The notes: a model not told the origin generated them from the sequence alone. Numbered from the stretch's first letter, positions 1 through 8,866 are shown. The stretch is 64,000 nucleotides of DNA from an alpha proteobacterium U9-1i (GCA_000974665.1 BBSY01000003.1:682001-746000), one strand, 5' to 3'. Numbers and translations are program-made.

Positions 1-35
1 AGCTGTACTACGAGGACGGCCAACCCTACCCGTAA
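1..35 (+). CDS. C-terminal end of a truncated unknown gene
   Basis: One frame runs from the window edge to a TAA at 33-35 and encodes the tail LYYEDGQPYP. It is followed within 25 bases by a rho-independent terminator on the same strand, which supports a real gene end here. Too little is present to name a family. Confidence 0.4.
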   Translation, partial: LYYEDGQPYP

Positions 36-58
36 GCAGCCCGGATCGTTCGGGGCGA

Positions 59-97
59 GCGCCGCGTCTTCGAAAGGAGGCGCGGCGCTTCCTTTTG
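59..97 (+). terminator. Rho-independent terminator of the left-edge gene
   Basis: GCGCCGCG at 59-66 pairs with CGCGGCGC at 81-88 around a loop containing TTCGAAAGGA. The stem is followed by TTCCTTTT at 89-96. It lies just after the TAA at 35 and faces the convergent minus-strand gene ending at 113. Confidence 0.75.
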
Positions 98-112
98 TGC
101 CGCCCCCTTTTG

Positions 113-1197
113 CTACCCCGGTGTTGCGATCCGACACGAGGATCGAACACGGGCGGCGATCGCCTCCTCCGTGAGTGACGCCGGCGCTCGATCGAGATCG
201 GCATAGAGCGCTCTGAAATCGCAGGCGCGACCATGCGAGACGCCGATACCGAGCGCCAACGTGCCTTTTCGGTTGCCGAAATCTTCCGGGAAGTTTCGGA
301 ATTGCGCTGTCAGCATCGCAAAAAAGAACATCTCGTTCTGCCACGTGCTCGTGCCCTCAAGCGCCCTCCGCCAAAGAACGCAATTCGCGCGCGCGTCCCA
401 TGTATGGCCGTTACGCGCGTGGGTCGGCGTTTCGCACTGCGCGAAATGAGGATGCCCCATCACCCAAGTCGCCTGGCGCATGGCGATATCGCGCGACATG
501 GCCGTGCGTGTATCGGTCTCGGGCGTGTCTCCGTTTGCGCCACGGGCGCGTCGATACGCGGTCATCACCTCACGCAATGAATCGATGTAACGCTCCCCGC
601 CCTGCGTGGTGTAGTCGTAGAACGCCATGAATTGCGCGAAGTGCGGACGGCACGTGATGCGGACCTCACTCGCCCATTGCTTGGTGAAATCCCAAGCATC
701 GTTGGCGCGAGCGAGAGCGGCGGCGTCCTCGCCCGACGCACGGCGGCATGTCCAAGAAAGGCTCTGACTTCCTGACGGAACGCTGTCGCGTCGGGTGAAG
801 CGAGCATCCGTCGGGCATAGTCAACGCCGGCGCGACGCTGGCTCGAGGTCGCGTTCGCACGCGCCCGGCGCAGGAACTCGGCGCCGAAGCGAGGCATGGT
901 CGTCGCCGCGACGGCGTCCGCGCCATCTTCGACGCGGTCGATAAACTCACGCAGCGTGCCTTGGCCAAAATTCCATTGCAGGAGACCGACAGACATACCC
1001 TGGTTGTCGGAACTGCCCGCGATCGCGGTGTGGCCGTGCGTGTCGTTCGTTTCCATTGAGGACGTGATCGCAAACAGCGCCCACAGCCATTGCGGCGGCG
1101 GATCTTCCAAGCATTGCTCTTGCGCGCGGGCCACCCCCGGCGCGGCCAACAAGATCATTATCAGCGTCGCAAACGCCGCGGCCCAACGCACTTTCAT
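113..1197 (-). pseudogene. Secreted protein with an LQWN-GQGTL motif, frameshifted
   Basis: The reading starts at the ATG at 1197 with a signal peptide (hydrophobic AAFATLIMILLAAPGVARAQ). It contains QGMSVGLLQWNFGQGTL near residue 67, a motif I associate with lysozyme- or chitosanase-like secreted and phage proteins; the family call is tentative. Around 735-760 the sense frame shifts. Frame one continues as low-quality sequence to 565, while the natural continuation (DAAALARANDAWDFTKQWA, then MAFYDYTTQGGERYIDSL) lies in another frame that stays open to a TAG at 113. Joined, the product would be about 360 residues. A single-base loss or two-base gain explains it. Either the gene is broken or the assembly has an indel. 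Confidence 0.7.
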
Positions 1198-1282
1198 TCC
1201 CGCCCCCTCGCCAGACAGGCGAACACGTTAGCGCCTTCGGAGAAGGTCGCCAGCGGTATCGGACGCTACACAAGGAAGACGT

Positions 1283-1359
1283 TGGTCGGGGCGGCGGGAT
1301 TCGAACTCGCGACCCTTAGCTCCCAAAGCTAATGCTCTACCAGGCTGAGCTACACCCCG
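1283..1359 (-). tRNA. tRNA-Pro (anticodon UGG)
   Basis: On the minus strand, acceptor CGGGGTG pairs with CGCCCCG followed by discriminator A and an encoded CCA at 1285-1283. The anticodon stem TTAGC/GCTAA encloses the loop TTTGGGA, giving anticodon TGG. The T-arm GTTCGAATC and D-arm AGCTCAGCCTGGTAGAGC are canonical. Confidence 0.96.
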
Positions 1360-1381
1360 AACCAAGGGCGCCGTTTAGGGC

Positions 1382-2308
1382 TTACTGGCGCGCCGGCGTC
1401 AAGGCTTCTGGTTGATGGAAGCGCACTTCGCCTCGAAACGGCGGCTCGGTATTGTTGAAAATCGAAGTGGTCGCTGCACTTCCATTGGAAGCGAAGGAGA
1501 TGTTGGTGGAGTAGCGCGCTGGCAGCTCCAGAATGCCGCGCAGGGCGCCCTCGGGCGTCAGCCGGAGGATGCGGCCCTCGCCGTAAACCGCCACCCACAC
1601 ATCGCCGTCAGGGCCGATCTCCAACCCATCAGGACCAGTCTCGAGATAGGGATCGCGCGGGTATTTATTGGACCGCTGGAGATCGCTCAGCGTGACGAAG
1701 GTCGTTTGTTCGCCGAGCGCGCCGTCGGCGGCGATGGGATAGCGCAAAACCCGCCCCATCATGTGCTCACTCACGTAAAGCTGGCCGCGCCTTTGATCAA
1801 CGAACACACCGTTTGGGTACCAGAGAGTTCGGGCGACCACGCTCAAGCGGCCCTCCGCCGTGAGGTGCATCACCTTGCCGTGCGGCTCGGTGCGGCGACT
1901 GAACAATCCCGGATCGGAAAAGTACACGCCGCCCCGCCCGTCTGCAGAGGCGTCATTCGGGTCCATCAAAGCCTCGCCCGACACGTCCGCGTTCCAGGAA
2001 CGCAGTGCGCGTCCGTTGACGTCGACGGCCACCACGCGTGCGCCGATGTGGCAGAGCACAAGAAAGCCTTCGCCAAAGGGCGCAAGCGCCGTTGGCCCGC
2101 ACGCGCGTTGCTCGAAGAAAGTGCGCCGCCCCTGGCCGGGCGCAATTACGCTGATACGGTCCGCGCCCATTTCCGCGTAATAGAGCGTCTCGCCCTGGTA
2201 GAGCGGACCCTCCGGGTAAGACGCTTCGATCGCCTCGCCGTCCGCTGCGCTGGGGCTCGCACCGGCGCAGGCCGCGAGTAGCGCAAGGGCGGCGAACGCA
2301 GCGCGCAT
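1382..2308 (-). CDS. SMP-30/gluconolactonase-like lipoprotein
   Basis: Predicted 308-residue beta-propeller of the SMP-30/gluconolactonase/LRE type. Repeated blades are visible (YPEGPLYQGETLYYAEM near the N terminus, DPNDASADGRGGVYFSDP in the middle, GPDGLEIGPDGDVWVAVYG near the end). The first 18 residues form a lipoprotein signal with the lipobox LLAAC, so it is probably membrane-anchored and periplasmic. The ATG at 2308 was chosen because the same frame extended upstream only reads through the preceding gene and has no family similarity. Its ATG overlaps the upstream TGA as TGATG, so translation is probably coupled to the membrane protein before it. Substrate is unknown; members hydrolyse lactones or organophosphates. 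Confidence 0.78.
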   Translation of the reverse strand: MRAAFAALALLAACAGASPSAADGEAIEASYPEGPLYQGETLYYAEMGADRISVIAPGQGRRTFFEQRACGPTALAPFGEGFLVLCHIGARVVAVDVNGRALRSWNADVSGEALMDPNDASADGRGGVYFSDPGLFSRRTEPHGKVMHLTAEGRLSVVARTLWYPNGVFVDQRRGQLYVSEHMMGRVLRYPIAADGALGEQTTFVTLSDLQRSNKYPRDPYLETGPDGLEIGPDGDVWVAVYGEGRILRLTPEGALRGILELPARYSTNISFASNGSAATTSIFNNTEPPFRGEVRFHQPEALTPARQ

Positions 2309-2913
2309 CACGCGGTCGCGCGGATGCGCAGCGCGATCAGCGCCACGCCGCACAAAATGATGCCAGCGCCGAAGATGTACATGATGTGCTGATTGCCGAA
2401 GTAGCGCATCATGAAGAGCGCCGTACCTAAGGTGCCGACGATATTTCCAACCGTGGTGATAGAGTAAACCGAGCCGGCGACGCGTCCGCCATGCTGGGCG
2501 TCGGAAAGCAGCAACCGCACGGCAAACGGCGAAAAGAAGCTGAGCAAGGTCATCGGCACGAACAGCAGCATCACAGCGGCAAGCAAGCTTGCGCCAACAT
2601 CGTAGCCGACATTCTGAAGCGTCCAATCAAGCATTGGCACGCCGAGGCTCGGCACGCAAAGCACGTAAACGCCAGCGGCCAGCATCGCCATACCGAGAAT
2701 ACTCGTGCGAGGCATGCGATCGGCAAGCATTCCACCGATGTAATAGCCCGCCATCATCGCGAGCATCACGGTGGCGATCATCGACGCCCATATCTCGATG
2801 CCTGAGCCAAAGTACGGCGTCATCATGCGGATCGCGGCCATCTCCGCGCCCATCAGGCACACGCCCAACAGAAAGCCGATGGCCAGCAGCGCGATTTGTG
2901 TTCCGAGTTTCAC
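2308..2913 (-). CDS. Membrane protein, SpeE-fusion-type membrane module
   Basis: A 201-residue integral membrane protein with about six hydrophobic segments. The N-terminal half (GAEMAAIRMMTPYFGSG, then IEIWASMIATVMLAMMAGYY and IGGMLADR) resembles the membrane module usually fused to a spermidine-synthase-like domain in 'fused MFS/spermidine synthase' proteins. Here that partner is a separate gene immediately upstream (start 3849, stop 2932, an 18-bp gap). It is followed by a TGATG overlap with the SMP-30-like gene. No transport substrate can be assigned. The likely role, by inference, is a membrane scaffold or partner for the soluble enzyme. Confidence 0.72.
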   Translation of the reverse strand: MKLGTQIALLAIGFLLGVCLMGAEMAAIRMMTPYFGSGIEIWASMIATVMLAMMAGYYIGGMLADRMPRTSILGMAMLAAGVYVLCVPSLGVPMLDWTLQNVGYDVGASLLAAVMLLFVPMTLLSFFSPFAVRLLLSDAQHGGRVAGSVYSITTVGNIVGTLGTALFMMRYFGNQHIMYIFGAGIILCGVALIALRIRATA

Positions 2914-2931
2914 CCGAGCCCCGCCTTTTCC

Positions 2932-3849
2932 CTAGCCGCGCCCAGTCGCGCGACACTCACGGTCACGGTCGTGATAACCCACCGGCGCGAAGTCGTCCGT
3001 GTAAACGCGCGCCGTCGAGGTTGCGTTGGCGCGCCTTGTCGCGATCATCGGAGCTAGCGGATAGCGCAAACGGTGCGCTTGCTGCAGCGCTGTCGCGCGC
3101 TGGGTGAGTTGGGCCTGGGTTTTCGCTGGGCCGTCATAGGCGACCAGGACCTGATTGCCGCCGCCACGATACATATCGACGCGCGCGAACGACGTGCGCG
3201 CCGTTGCAATCATGTTGTCGGGATTGAGCACATCCGGAGAGATGTTCTGCACCACGACGCCGCCAGGATTGAGCTTGCGTTTGAGGATCCCGAAGAATTC
3301 GCGGGTGACCAAATGGAACGGCACCAACGTGCCCTGATAGGCGTCGACCATGATAATATCGAAGCGTTGGCGCGTGGTGTTCACGTAAATGCGTCCGTCG
3401 CGCTGAATGATGCGCAAGCGCGCATCCTGACGTACGCCGAAATGCTGCTGTGCGAGCGAGATGACGCCCGGATCGAGTTCCACCGCGGTGATGTTCGCTT
3501 GCGGCAGAAAATCGTGCAGGTAGGACGCGGTGCGCCCGCCACCCAGGCCGATCTCGAGGATACGATTGGCGCGCGGCGTGTAGGCCAGCGCCACCGTCAT
3601 CGCCCGTGTATACGCCACCGGCAATTCGGTCGGATCGTTCGGGTTGTAGAGGCTTTCGGTGAAGAGACAGTCGTTGATGCCGAACGTCATGGCGATGTAA
3701 TCGCCTTCGCGGTCGATATAGGTCGTCGCGTACTGGCTCTCGCGCCGCGCGATGGTCCCATAGCGGGCCGCCTGTGGCGCCGCGGCCCCTGCCCCGAACA
3801 ACCCAAGCAGGCCGGCGGCGACCGCGCGCCGGTGCATTTGATTGGCCAT
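2932..3849 (-). CDS. Spermidine-synthase-like methyltransferase-fold protein
   Basis: A 305-residue protein with a Rossmann methyltransferase core: nucleotide loop ILEIGLGGGRTASYLHDF, acidic VELDPGVISLAQ after the second strand, and DIIMVDAYQGTLVPFHL in the active-site region, as in spermidine synthase paralogues. The first 30 residues (MHRRAVAAGLLGLFGAGAAA) look like a Tat-type or anchor signal, unusual for an enzyme expected to use a cytoplasmic nucleoside cofactor. The start could be the first Met or the MHRRAV Met four codons later. It heads a three-gene set with a membrane protein and a lipoprotein. A polyamine role is possible, but the set does not prove it. Confidence 0.74.
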   Translation of the reverse strand: MANQMHRRAVAAGLLGLFGAGAAAPQAARYGTIARRESQYATTYIDREGDYIAMTFGINDCLFTESLYNPNDPTELPVAYTRAMTVALAYTPRANRILEIGLGGGRTASYLHDFLPQANITAVELDPGVISLAQQHFGVRQDARLRIIQRDGRIYVNTTRQRFDIIMVDAYQGTLVPFHLVTREFFGILKRKLNPGGVVVQNISPDVLNPDNMIATARTSFARVDMYRGGGNQVLVAYDGPAKTQAQLTQRATALQQAHRLRYPLAPMIATRRANATSTARVYTDDFAPVGYHDRDRECRATGRG

Positions 3850-4020
3850 GAGGCGAACTCCGATCAGCGTCCCTGCCCGATCTCTTGACGGTACGGCGGG
3901 GCGAGATCAAGGCGACGTTAGGGCCTGGGCGGGCCCAATGCGGCGGTTGAGGCTCAGAGCTTGCCTCCGGCGCCGAGCGCCTCTATATGGCCGCTTCCTA
4001 CGCGGCTCCCGGGCCGCTGT

Positions 4021-4095
4021 GGGCCCTTCGTCTATCGGTTAGGACGTCAGGTTTTCAACCTGAAAAGAGGGGTTCGACTCCCCTAGGGCCTGCCA
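4021..4095 (+). tRNA. tRNA-Glu (anticodon UUC)
   Basis: Acceptor GGGCCCT pairs with AGGGCCT (one G-U at the end), followed by discriminator G and an encoded CCA at 4093-4095. The anticodon stem TCAGG/CCTGA holds the loop TTTTCAA, giving anticodon TTC. The T-arm GGGGTTCGACTCCCC is canonical. Confidence 0.96.
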
Positions 4096-4105
4096 CTCCA
4101 TACGG

Positions 4106-4621
4106 CTAGCGCAAGAGCGCGCCGTCCGCCCCGCACCATGGCTCACGTCGTCCCCGCCACGGCCTCGCGAGGCCTTCGGCGATCAGCGTGCGCCCCAAAT
4201 CCCGCCCATCGATCAGAACGTAGGCGATGGTACGGCCATAGCTGTCTGCGCGGCCCGTGCGCCGCACCGCGATGTCGCGCGCCCGGCTGAGCAAAAGCCC
4301 CACCTCCGTTCGCGCGCGCTCACCGTGGCGCCGCTCAGCCGCGCAGCGCGCGCCGTCGCGTATTTCCGCCGTGTCGACATTGGCGAGACGGATGCGTTCG
4401 CCGGTGGCGAGGTCCTCGATCGTGTCGCCGTCGATAACTCGCGGTTGGGCGATGCCCAGTGCGGGCGCGCGCGCTTCCGCTTCGTTGCCGCGCAACGGCG
4501 TCACCATCGCCGCCAAGCCAATGGCGAAAACCGCCGCAAACGCGCCAATGCCGATCGCAAACTCGTTTCGGCGCAGAACGCGGCCGCCTTTGATCACAGA
4601 GAAATAGCGCCGCTTGGCCAT
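4106..4621 (-). CDS. Membrane-anchored thermonuclease-family (SNase-like) protein
   Basis: A 171-residue protein with a basic N terminus, one transmembrane segment (about residues 20-43) and then a staphylococcal-nuclease-type OB domain. Visible family motifs are RVIDGDTIEDL, RLANVDTAEIRDGARC and the later DSYGRTIAYVLIDGRDLG. The positions corresponding to the catalytic Arg-Asp-Glu set appear at least partly kept (RLANVDTAEI, ERRHGERA). It is probably a membrane-tethered periplasmic nuclease or nucleic-acid-binding protein. It ends ten bases from the convergent tRNA-Glu. Confidence 0.85.
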   Translation of the reverse strand: MAKRRYFSVIKGGRVLRRNEFAIGIGAFAAVFAIGLAAMVTPLRGNEAEARAPALGIAQPRVIDGDTIEDLATGERIRLANVDTAEIRDGARCAAERRHGERARTEVGLLLSRARDIAVRRTGRADSYGRTIAYVLIDGRDLGRTLIAEGLARPWRGRREPWCGADGALLR

Positions 4622-4668
4622 GGCCCGACGCTAGCCAGCGCCGGTTAGCGAGACCTCAACGCGGAGGC

Positions 4669-6462
4669 TTAACTGGCCTTGGCCATATCAATGATTTCGA
4701 CCTCGGCGCGGGAATTGCCGTTAAAGTCGTTTCGCTTCACGCGCACGGCGACGTGGAACGTGCCTTCGCGTTTCATCAACGCCTCGCCCATCTCGTTTTT
4801 CATGGCGCGGAAAGCGATGCCGGACACTTTGGCGCCGCGTGCGTCCTCCAACGCAAAACGCACGTGTTCGTCCTTTACAAGCTTAGAGAAGCTCACCCGC
4901 ATGTCCGGCAACGCAAGCACGGGTTCGGGATGGCCTTGTCCATACGGCCCTATGCGGTCGAGCGCAGCGATCAGATCGAGGTTCACCGCGCCTGCGGCGC
5001 CCGCGGCGTCGATCGACAGCGAGCGCGCCTCACCGGCTGCGGCCGCTATCTCATCCTTCAAACGTTCGCCGAGGAACGCGCGCAAATCCGCCTGCCGCGC
5101 CCAGTCCATGCTAAGGCCCGCCGCCATCGCATGGCCACCGCCGGCGATGAGGATGCCTTCCTTATACGCCGCCGCGATCGCCGCACCGAGGTTCACACCG
5201 GGCGTCGATCGGCCTGAACCCTTGGCGGGATCCGTTTCATTCACACCACCGAGCACGATCGTCGGCTTCATGCACCGATCCTTGAGCCGCCCGGCCGCAA
5301 TGCCGATCACACCGGGATGCCATCGCCACGATCCGACGACGATCACGTCTCCCGTTTCGGCCAAGGCTTCGGCTTCCGCTTCCGCCAACATCTCCGCTTC
5401 ACGTTGCCGGCGCTCTTGGTTCAGGGCTTCAAGCGTCGCCGCAAGCTCGCGTGCTTCGGCAGGATCTTCCGTGGACAGCAAACGCGTCGCCAGCGACGCG
5501 TCGCCGACGCGCCCGCCGGCGTTGATGCGTGGGCCCAACACGAAGCCAAAGTCATAAACGCTCGCCTCGCCCTTGCGGCCGGCGCTTTCGGCCAACGCCG
5601 CAAGGCCGATGTTCTTCCCAGCGCGTAGAACCTTCAGCCCTTGCGCGACGAGCGCGCGGTTGAAACCCAAAAGCGGCGCCACATCGCAAACCGTGCCTAT
5701 AGCGGCGAGGTCGAGCATCTCTTTCAAGTCTGGCAAATGGTTCGCGCCGGGCGAGCCGCGCTTGCGCGCCTCACGGTTGATCGCCGCCATCGTCACCATG
5801 ACAACGCCAGCGGCTGTGAGTGCGCCTTGGCCAGACGTGTCGTCCATCCGGTTTGGGTTCACGCACGCGGCGCTCGGCGGCGGATCGTGCGCCATCAGGT
5901 GATGGTCGAGCACAATGACGCTGAGGCCGAGCTCCGCCGCCGCCGTGAGCGCGACTTCCGCCGCCGCGCCGCAATCGACGGTGATGACAAGCTGCACGCC
6001 GTCGGCCTTCAGGCGCTCGAACGCCAGCGGTGAAGGGCCGTAACCTTCCTTCATGCGGTCGGGGACATAGATTTTGAGTTCGCGACCGCGCGCGCGGAAA
6101 TAACGCACCAATTGCGCAGCGGACGATCCGCCATCGACGTCATAATCGGCGAGCACGGCCGTTGGCGTGCCAGCGACGATGGCGTCCTCGATCAGCGAGG
6201 CCGCCTTATCCATGTCCTTGAAGGACGATGGTTCGGGGAAGAGCGCCTTCAATGTCGGTTCTAGGAACGTTTGCGCTTCATCAAGGCCGACCCCGCGCGC
6301 GGCCAACAGCCGCGCAGCAATCTCGGGCAATTGGAAACGGCGGCGCAGCGCCTCCACCAAGCCCACGTCCGCGTCGCGGGTGCGCCAGCGGCGATTGGTC
6401 AAAGACCGCTCGACGCCAAGAAATGCGGCGTCGAGCGGTTTCGGTTTCAAAACAGCACTCAC
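4669..6462 (-). CDS. recJ: Single-stranded-DNA-specific exonuclease RecJ
   Basis: A 597-residue 5'-to-3' single-strand exonuclease used in recombination and mismatch repair. DHH-family motifs are visible: ADYDVDGGSSAA near residue 105, ITVDCGAAAE near 160 and VLDHHLMAHDPPPSA near 185. The DHHA1 part (VVGSWRWHPGVIGIAAGRL, then GGGHAMAAGLSM) and a C-terminal OB-like region follow. I prefer the GTG at 6462 (SAVLKPKPLDAAFLG) over a TTG one codon earlier. The gene follows alaC-like, hom and glpX on the same strand, separated by two unrelated genes. The middle motif DVDGGSS replaces the more usual DVDGVTS but keeps the metal-binding aspartates. Confidence 0.96.
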   Translation of the reverse strand: MSAVLKPKPLDAAFLGVERSLTNRRWRTRDADVGLVEALRRRFQLPEIAARLLAARGVGLDEAQTFLEPTLKALFPEPSSFKDMDKAASLIEDAIVAGTPTAVLADYDVDGGSSAAQLVRYFRARGRELKIYVPDRMKEGYGPSPLAFERLKADGVQLVITVDCGAAAEVALTAAAELGLSVIVLDHHLMAHDPPPSAACVNPNRMDDTSGQGALTAAGVVMVTMAAINREARKRGSPGANHLPDLKEMLDLAAIGTVCDVAPLLGFNRALVAQGLKVLRAGKNIGLAALAESAGRKGEASVYDFGFVLGPRINAGGRVGDASLATRLLSTEDPAEARELAATLEALNQERRQREAEMLAEAEAEALAETGDVIVVGSWRWHPGVIGIAAGRLKDRCMKPTIVLGGVNETDPAKGSGRSTPGVNLGAAIAAAYKEGILIAGGGHAMAAGLSMDWARQADLRAFLGERLKDEIAAAAGEARSLSIDAAGAAGAVNLDLIAALDRIGPYGQGHPEPVLALPDMRVSFSKLVKDEHVRFALEDARGAKVSGIAFRAMKNEMGEALMKREGTFHVAVRVKRNDFNGNSRAEVEIIDMAKAS

Positions 6463-6504
6463 CAACCCACGCCTAACCTGAGTCGCGGGCCAAATGTGGC
6501 GCGC

Positions 6505-6861
6505 CTATTGGACGGTGTAACGCACGCCGCCGCCGGCGGGGATGTTCATCCGCTGGCGCGCCTCAACCATGCCGGAGGTGGAGCCGGCGCTAACGTCCCA
6601 GCAGCCAGCCGAGACTTGGAAATCGTACGAACGGCCAGGGGCGATACCGGCCCCGTCGGGCAAGCGGTTCAGGCCGTACGTCGAAACGTTGCAGGCCGAG
6701 ATCAGCACGACGTTGACGTTGTACCCCGAGCCGTTGGCGACTTGAATCACGCCTGTCGGCTCGCCGGGACGGATCAACGGGCCGCCAGTGATCATGCCTG
6801 CGCAACCAGCCAAACCAATCGCGCACGCCGCCGCGAGGGCGACGCGAACTGTGTTCATCAT
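6505..6861 (-). CDS. Small hypothetical lipoprotein
   Basis: A 118-residue protein with a lipoprotein signal (AAACAIGLAGC, lipobox LAGC at about residues 17-20), so probably an outer- or inner-membrane lipoprotein. The mature part reads GVIQVANGSGYNVNVVLISA and later GRSYDFQVSAGCWDVSAGS, a beta-rich pattern with two further cysteines that could pair in the periplasm. I do not recognise a named family. A GGGGGAA purine run lies just upstream of the ATG pair at 6861/6858. Confidence 0.7.
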   Translation of the reverse strand: MMNTVRVALAAACAIGLAGCAGMITGGPLIRPGEPTGVIQVANGSGYNVNVVLISACNVSTYGLNRLPDGAGIAPGRSYDFQVSAGCWDVSAGSTSGMVEARQRMNIPAGGGVRYTVQ

Positions 6862-6949
6862 GGAAATTCCCCCTTCGTCCGAATGTGCGCGACGCTAGGC
6901 GATTCTCCGCATGGCGAGACAGATCAAATGATACGCGTTCGCTTGGGAC

Positions 6950-7834
6950 CTAGGCCAAGGCCGTCGAGAACAAAGTCAACATGCGCGCCCAGGCGCGGTC
7001 AGCCTGCACTTGATCAAACGCTTGGCCGTCCAGCACACACCAGCCGTGGCGAGCGGGATAGACCTCGATCTCCGCCGGCACACGCGCTGCGTCGAACGCC
7101 GCACGCAAAGTATCCTTCGATGCCGGCTCCTGCGCGTCATCGTTTTCGGCGATGGCGATGAGAAAGCTGCCGCGCAATTGGGGGATGAGAAGGTGCGGAC
7201 TGTCAGGCGCGGCGGTGGTTAGACCGCCACCATGGAACGAAGCACCCGCGCCGACACGCTCGGGAACGGCCGCGGCTGTGCGCATGACAAACGCGCCGGT
7301 CATGCAATAGCCCATCGAGCCGATCTTGCGGCGCGTATCCACGGCGGCCTGCTGATCGAGCCAGCGCAGGAACGCCGTGCCATCGGTGGCTTGTGTTTGC
7401 GCGTTGAGCGCGCGCGCCATCGGGCCAATGCGCTCGCGCACCGCTGGATCGCTCCAGTTTTCGCCGGGTCGGTTCACTTCGCCCGCCTGCGCGCGGTAGT
7501 AGGGGTTCACCACCAGAACGGAGTAGCCGGACTCCGCGAGGCGCTTGCCCATCATGCGAAACGCCGGGCGAATGCCGCGAATGTCGGGCCACATAAGCAC
7601 GCCTGGATGCTGGCCGGATGCTGGATGGACGAAATAGCCGTCGGCGTTTCCATCCGGCGTCGCGATCGTCACTTCGCTTTCGCTAACGCCCACTGCGTCG
7701 GCCGGGCTCGCGGCGCACGCCGCAAGCGCCGCGAGCGACAAAGCCGCGAACCCGCGCCGCGAGGTTTGGCCCAATGGCGAATGAGCGGCTTCGTCGTCCG
7801 CTGCTGTCCGATCGTCACACATGCGCGTCTCCAT
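6950..7834 (-). CDS. Dienelactone hydrolase family protein, Tat-exported
   Basis: A 294-residue alpha/beta hydrolase. The Cys-Asp-His triad typical of dienelactone hydrolases is visible: nucleophile elbow GSMGYCMTGAFV, acid in AIAENDDAQEP, and histidine in EVYPARHGWCVL. The N terminus carries a twin-arginine signal (TSRRGFAALSLAALAAC), so export by Tat is likely, possibly with lipidation at the following Cys. Natural substrate is unknown; members act on lactones and small esters. It is a single gene between a small lipoprotein and glpX. Confidence 0.88.
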   Translation of the reverse strand: METRMCDDRTAADDEAAHSPLGQTSRRGFAALSLAALAACAASPADAVGVSESEVTIATPDGNADGYFVHPASGQHPGVLMWPDIRGIRPAFRMMGKRLAESGYSVLVVNPYYRAQAGEVNRPGENWSDPAVRERIGPMARALNAQTQATDGTAFLRWLDQQAAVDTRRKIGSMGYCMTGAFVMRTAAAVPERVGAGASFHGGGLTTAAPDSPHLLIPQLRGSFLIAIAENDDAQEPASKDTLRAAFDAARVPAEIEVYPARHGWCVLDGQAFDQVQADRAWARMLTLFSTALA

Positions 7835-7904
7835 CGTTCGCGTTGGCGCTGATGGGGCATCAGCGCGCCGCGCGTGGCAAGCGCAATTTGTCTCTAAACG
7901 GCGC

Positions 7905-8858
7905 CTAAACCGGCTGTCTCACCCGCAATTCGCTCACCGTACGGGTGGCGGAATTCATCACCAAGGTATGCGTGTGCACGTGGCCGTTCACGCGGCGGAC
8001 ACCGTCGAGCAGCGAGCCGTTGGTAACGCCGGTGGCAATGAAGATCGCGTCCTTGGAGACGAGATCATTGAGCTCATATTTCCGTTCGAAATCGGTGACG
8101 CCGGTACGCTCGGCGCGCTGGCGTTCATCGGTGTTGCGGAACACCAGCCGGCCTTGAAACTGACCGCCAACGCATTTCAGCGCCGCCGCCGCCAGCACGC
8201 CCTCGGGCGCGCCGCCTTGACCGACATACATATCGACGTGGGTTTCGGGTTTGGTGGTGTTGATCACGCCTGCGACATCTCCATCGGTGATCAAATGCAC
8301 GCGCGCGCCGACGTTGCGCAGCGCCGTGATGATCTTTTCGTGGCGCGGCCGGTCGAGAACGCAAACGCCGACTTCGGACGGCTTCACGCCCTTGGCGCGC
8401 GCGATCGCCTCGACGTTGGCTTCCACCGACGCATCGAGATCGACGATCCCGGCCTCAAAGCCTGGTCCAACCGCGAGCTTGTCCATGTACGTATCCGGCG
8501 CAAACAGCAGCCCGCCCTTCGGCGCGAACGCGATCACGGCGAGCGCATTCGCCATCGCCTTTGCAGTCAACGTGGTGCCTTCCAGGGGGTCGAGTGCGAT
8601 GTCGATCTCGGGGCCCTGCCCGTTGCCAACCTCTTCGCCGATATAAAGCATAGGCGCTTCGTCGCGTTCGCCCTCGCCGATGACGATGCGCCCTTTCATC
8701 GACATTGCGTTGAGCGCCGTGCGCATCGCATCGACTGCAGCTTGGTCCGCAGCCTTTTCGTCGCCCCGGCCCACGAGCTTGGCGGCGGAAATCGCCGCTG
8801 CAATGGCCACGCGCGCGGCGGAAAACGCCAGATCGTCAGTGATAATGTTGGTGGCCAT
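7905..8858 (-). CDS. glpX: Fructose-1,6-bisphosphatase class II (GlpX)
   Basis: A 317-residue metal-dependent phosphatase converting fructose 1,6-bisphosphate to fructose 6-phosphate in gluconeogenesis. GlpX motifs are clear: GRGDEKAADQAAVDAMR, IVIGEGERDEAPMLYIGE, DIALDPLEGTTLTAKAMANA and ITDGDVAGVI. The ATG at 8858 (MATNIITDDLAF) is preferred; an ATG at 8876 would overlap the hom stop. It is the third gene of an alaC-hom-glpX run often found in alphaproteobacteria, so co-transcription with hom is likely. Confidence 0.95.
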   Translation of the reverse strand: MATNIITDDLAFSAARVAIAAAISAAKLVGRGDEKAADQAAVDAMRTALNAMSMKGRIVIGEGERDEAPMLYIGEEVGNGQGPEIDIALDPLEGTTLTAKAMANALAVIAFAPKGGLLFAPDTYMDKLAVGPGFEAGIVDLDASVEANVEAIARAKGVKPSEVGVCVLDRPRHEKIITALRNVGARVHLITDGDVAGVINTTKPETHVDMYVGQGGAPEGVLAAAALKCVGGQFQGRLVFRNTDERQRAERTGVTDFERKYELNDLVSKDAIFIATGVTNGSLLDGVRRVNGHVHTHTLVMNSATRTVSELRVRQPV

Positions 8859-8866
8859 GAAGGGGC

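Noticed and set aside
1412-2281. Long plus-strand open frame opposite the SMP-30-like gene
   Set aside because: It is a shadow of the real minus-strand gene, with biased composition and no family pattern.
2309-2626. N-terminal extension of the SMP-30-like gene
   Set aside because: The extra residues read the upstream membrane protein gene in the wrong frame; the ATG at 2308 begins a proper lipoprotein signal.
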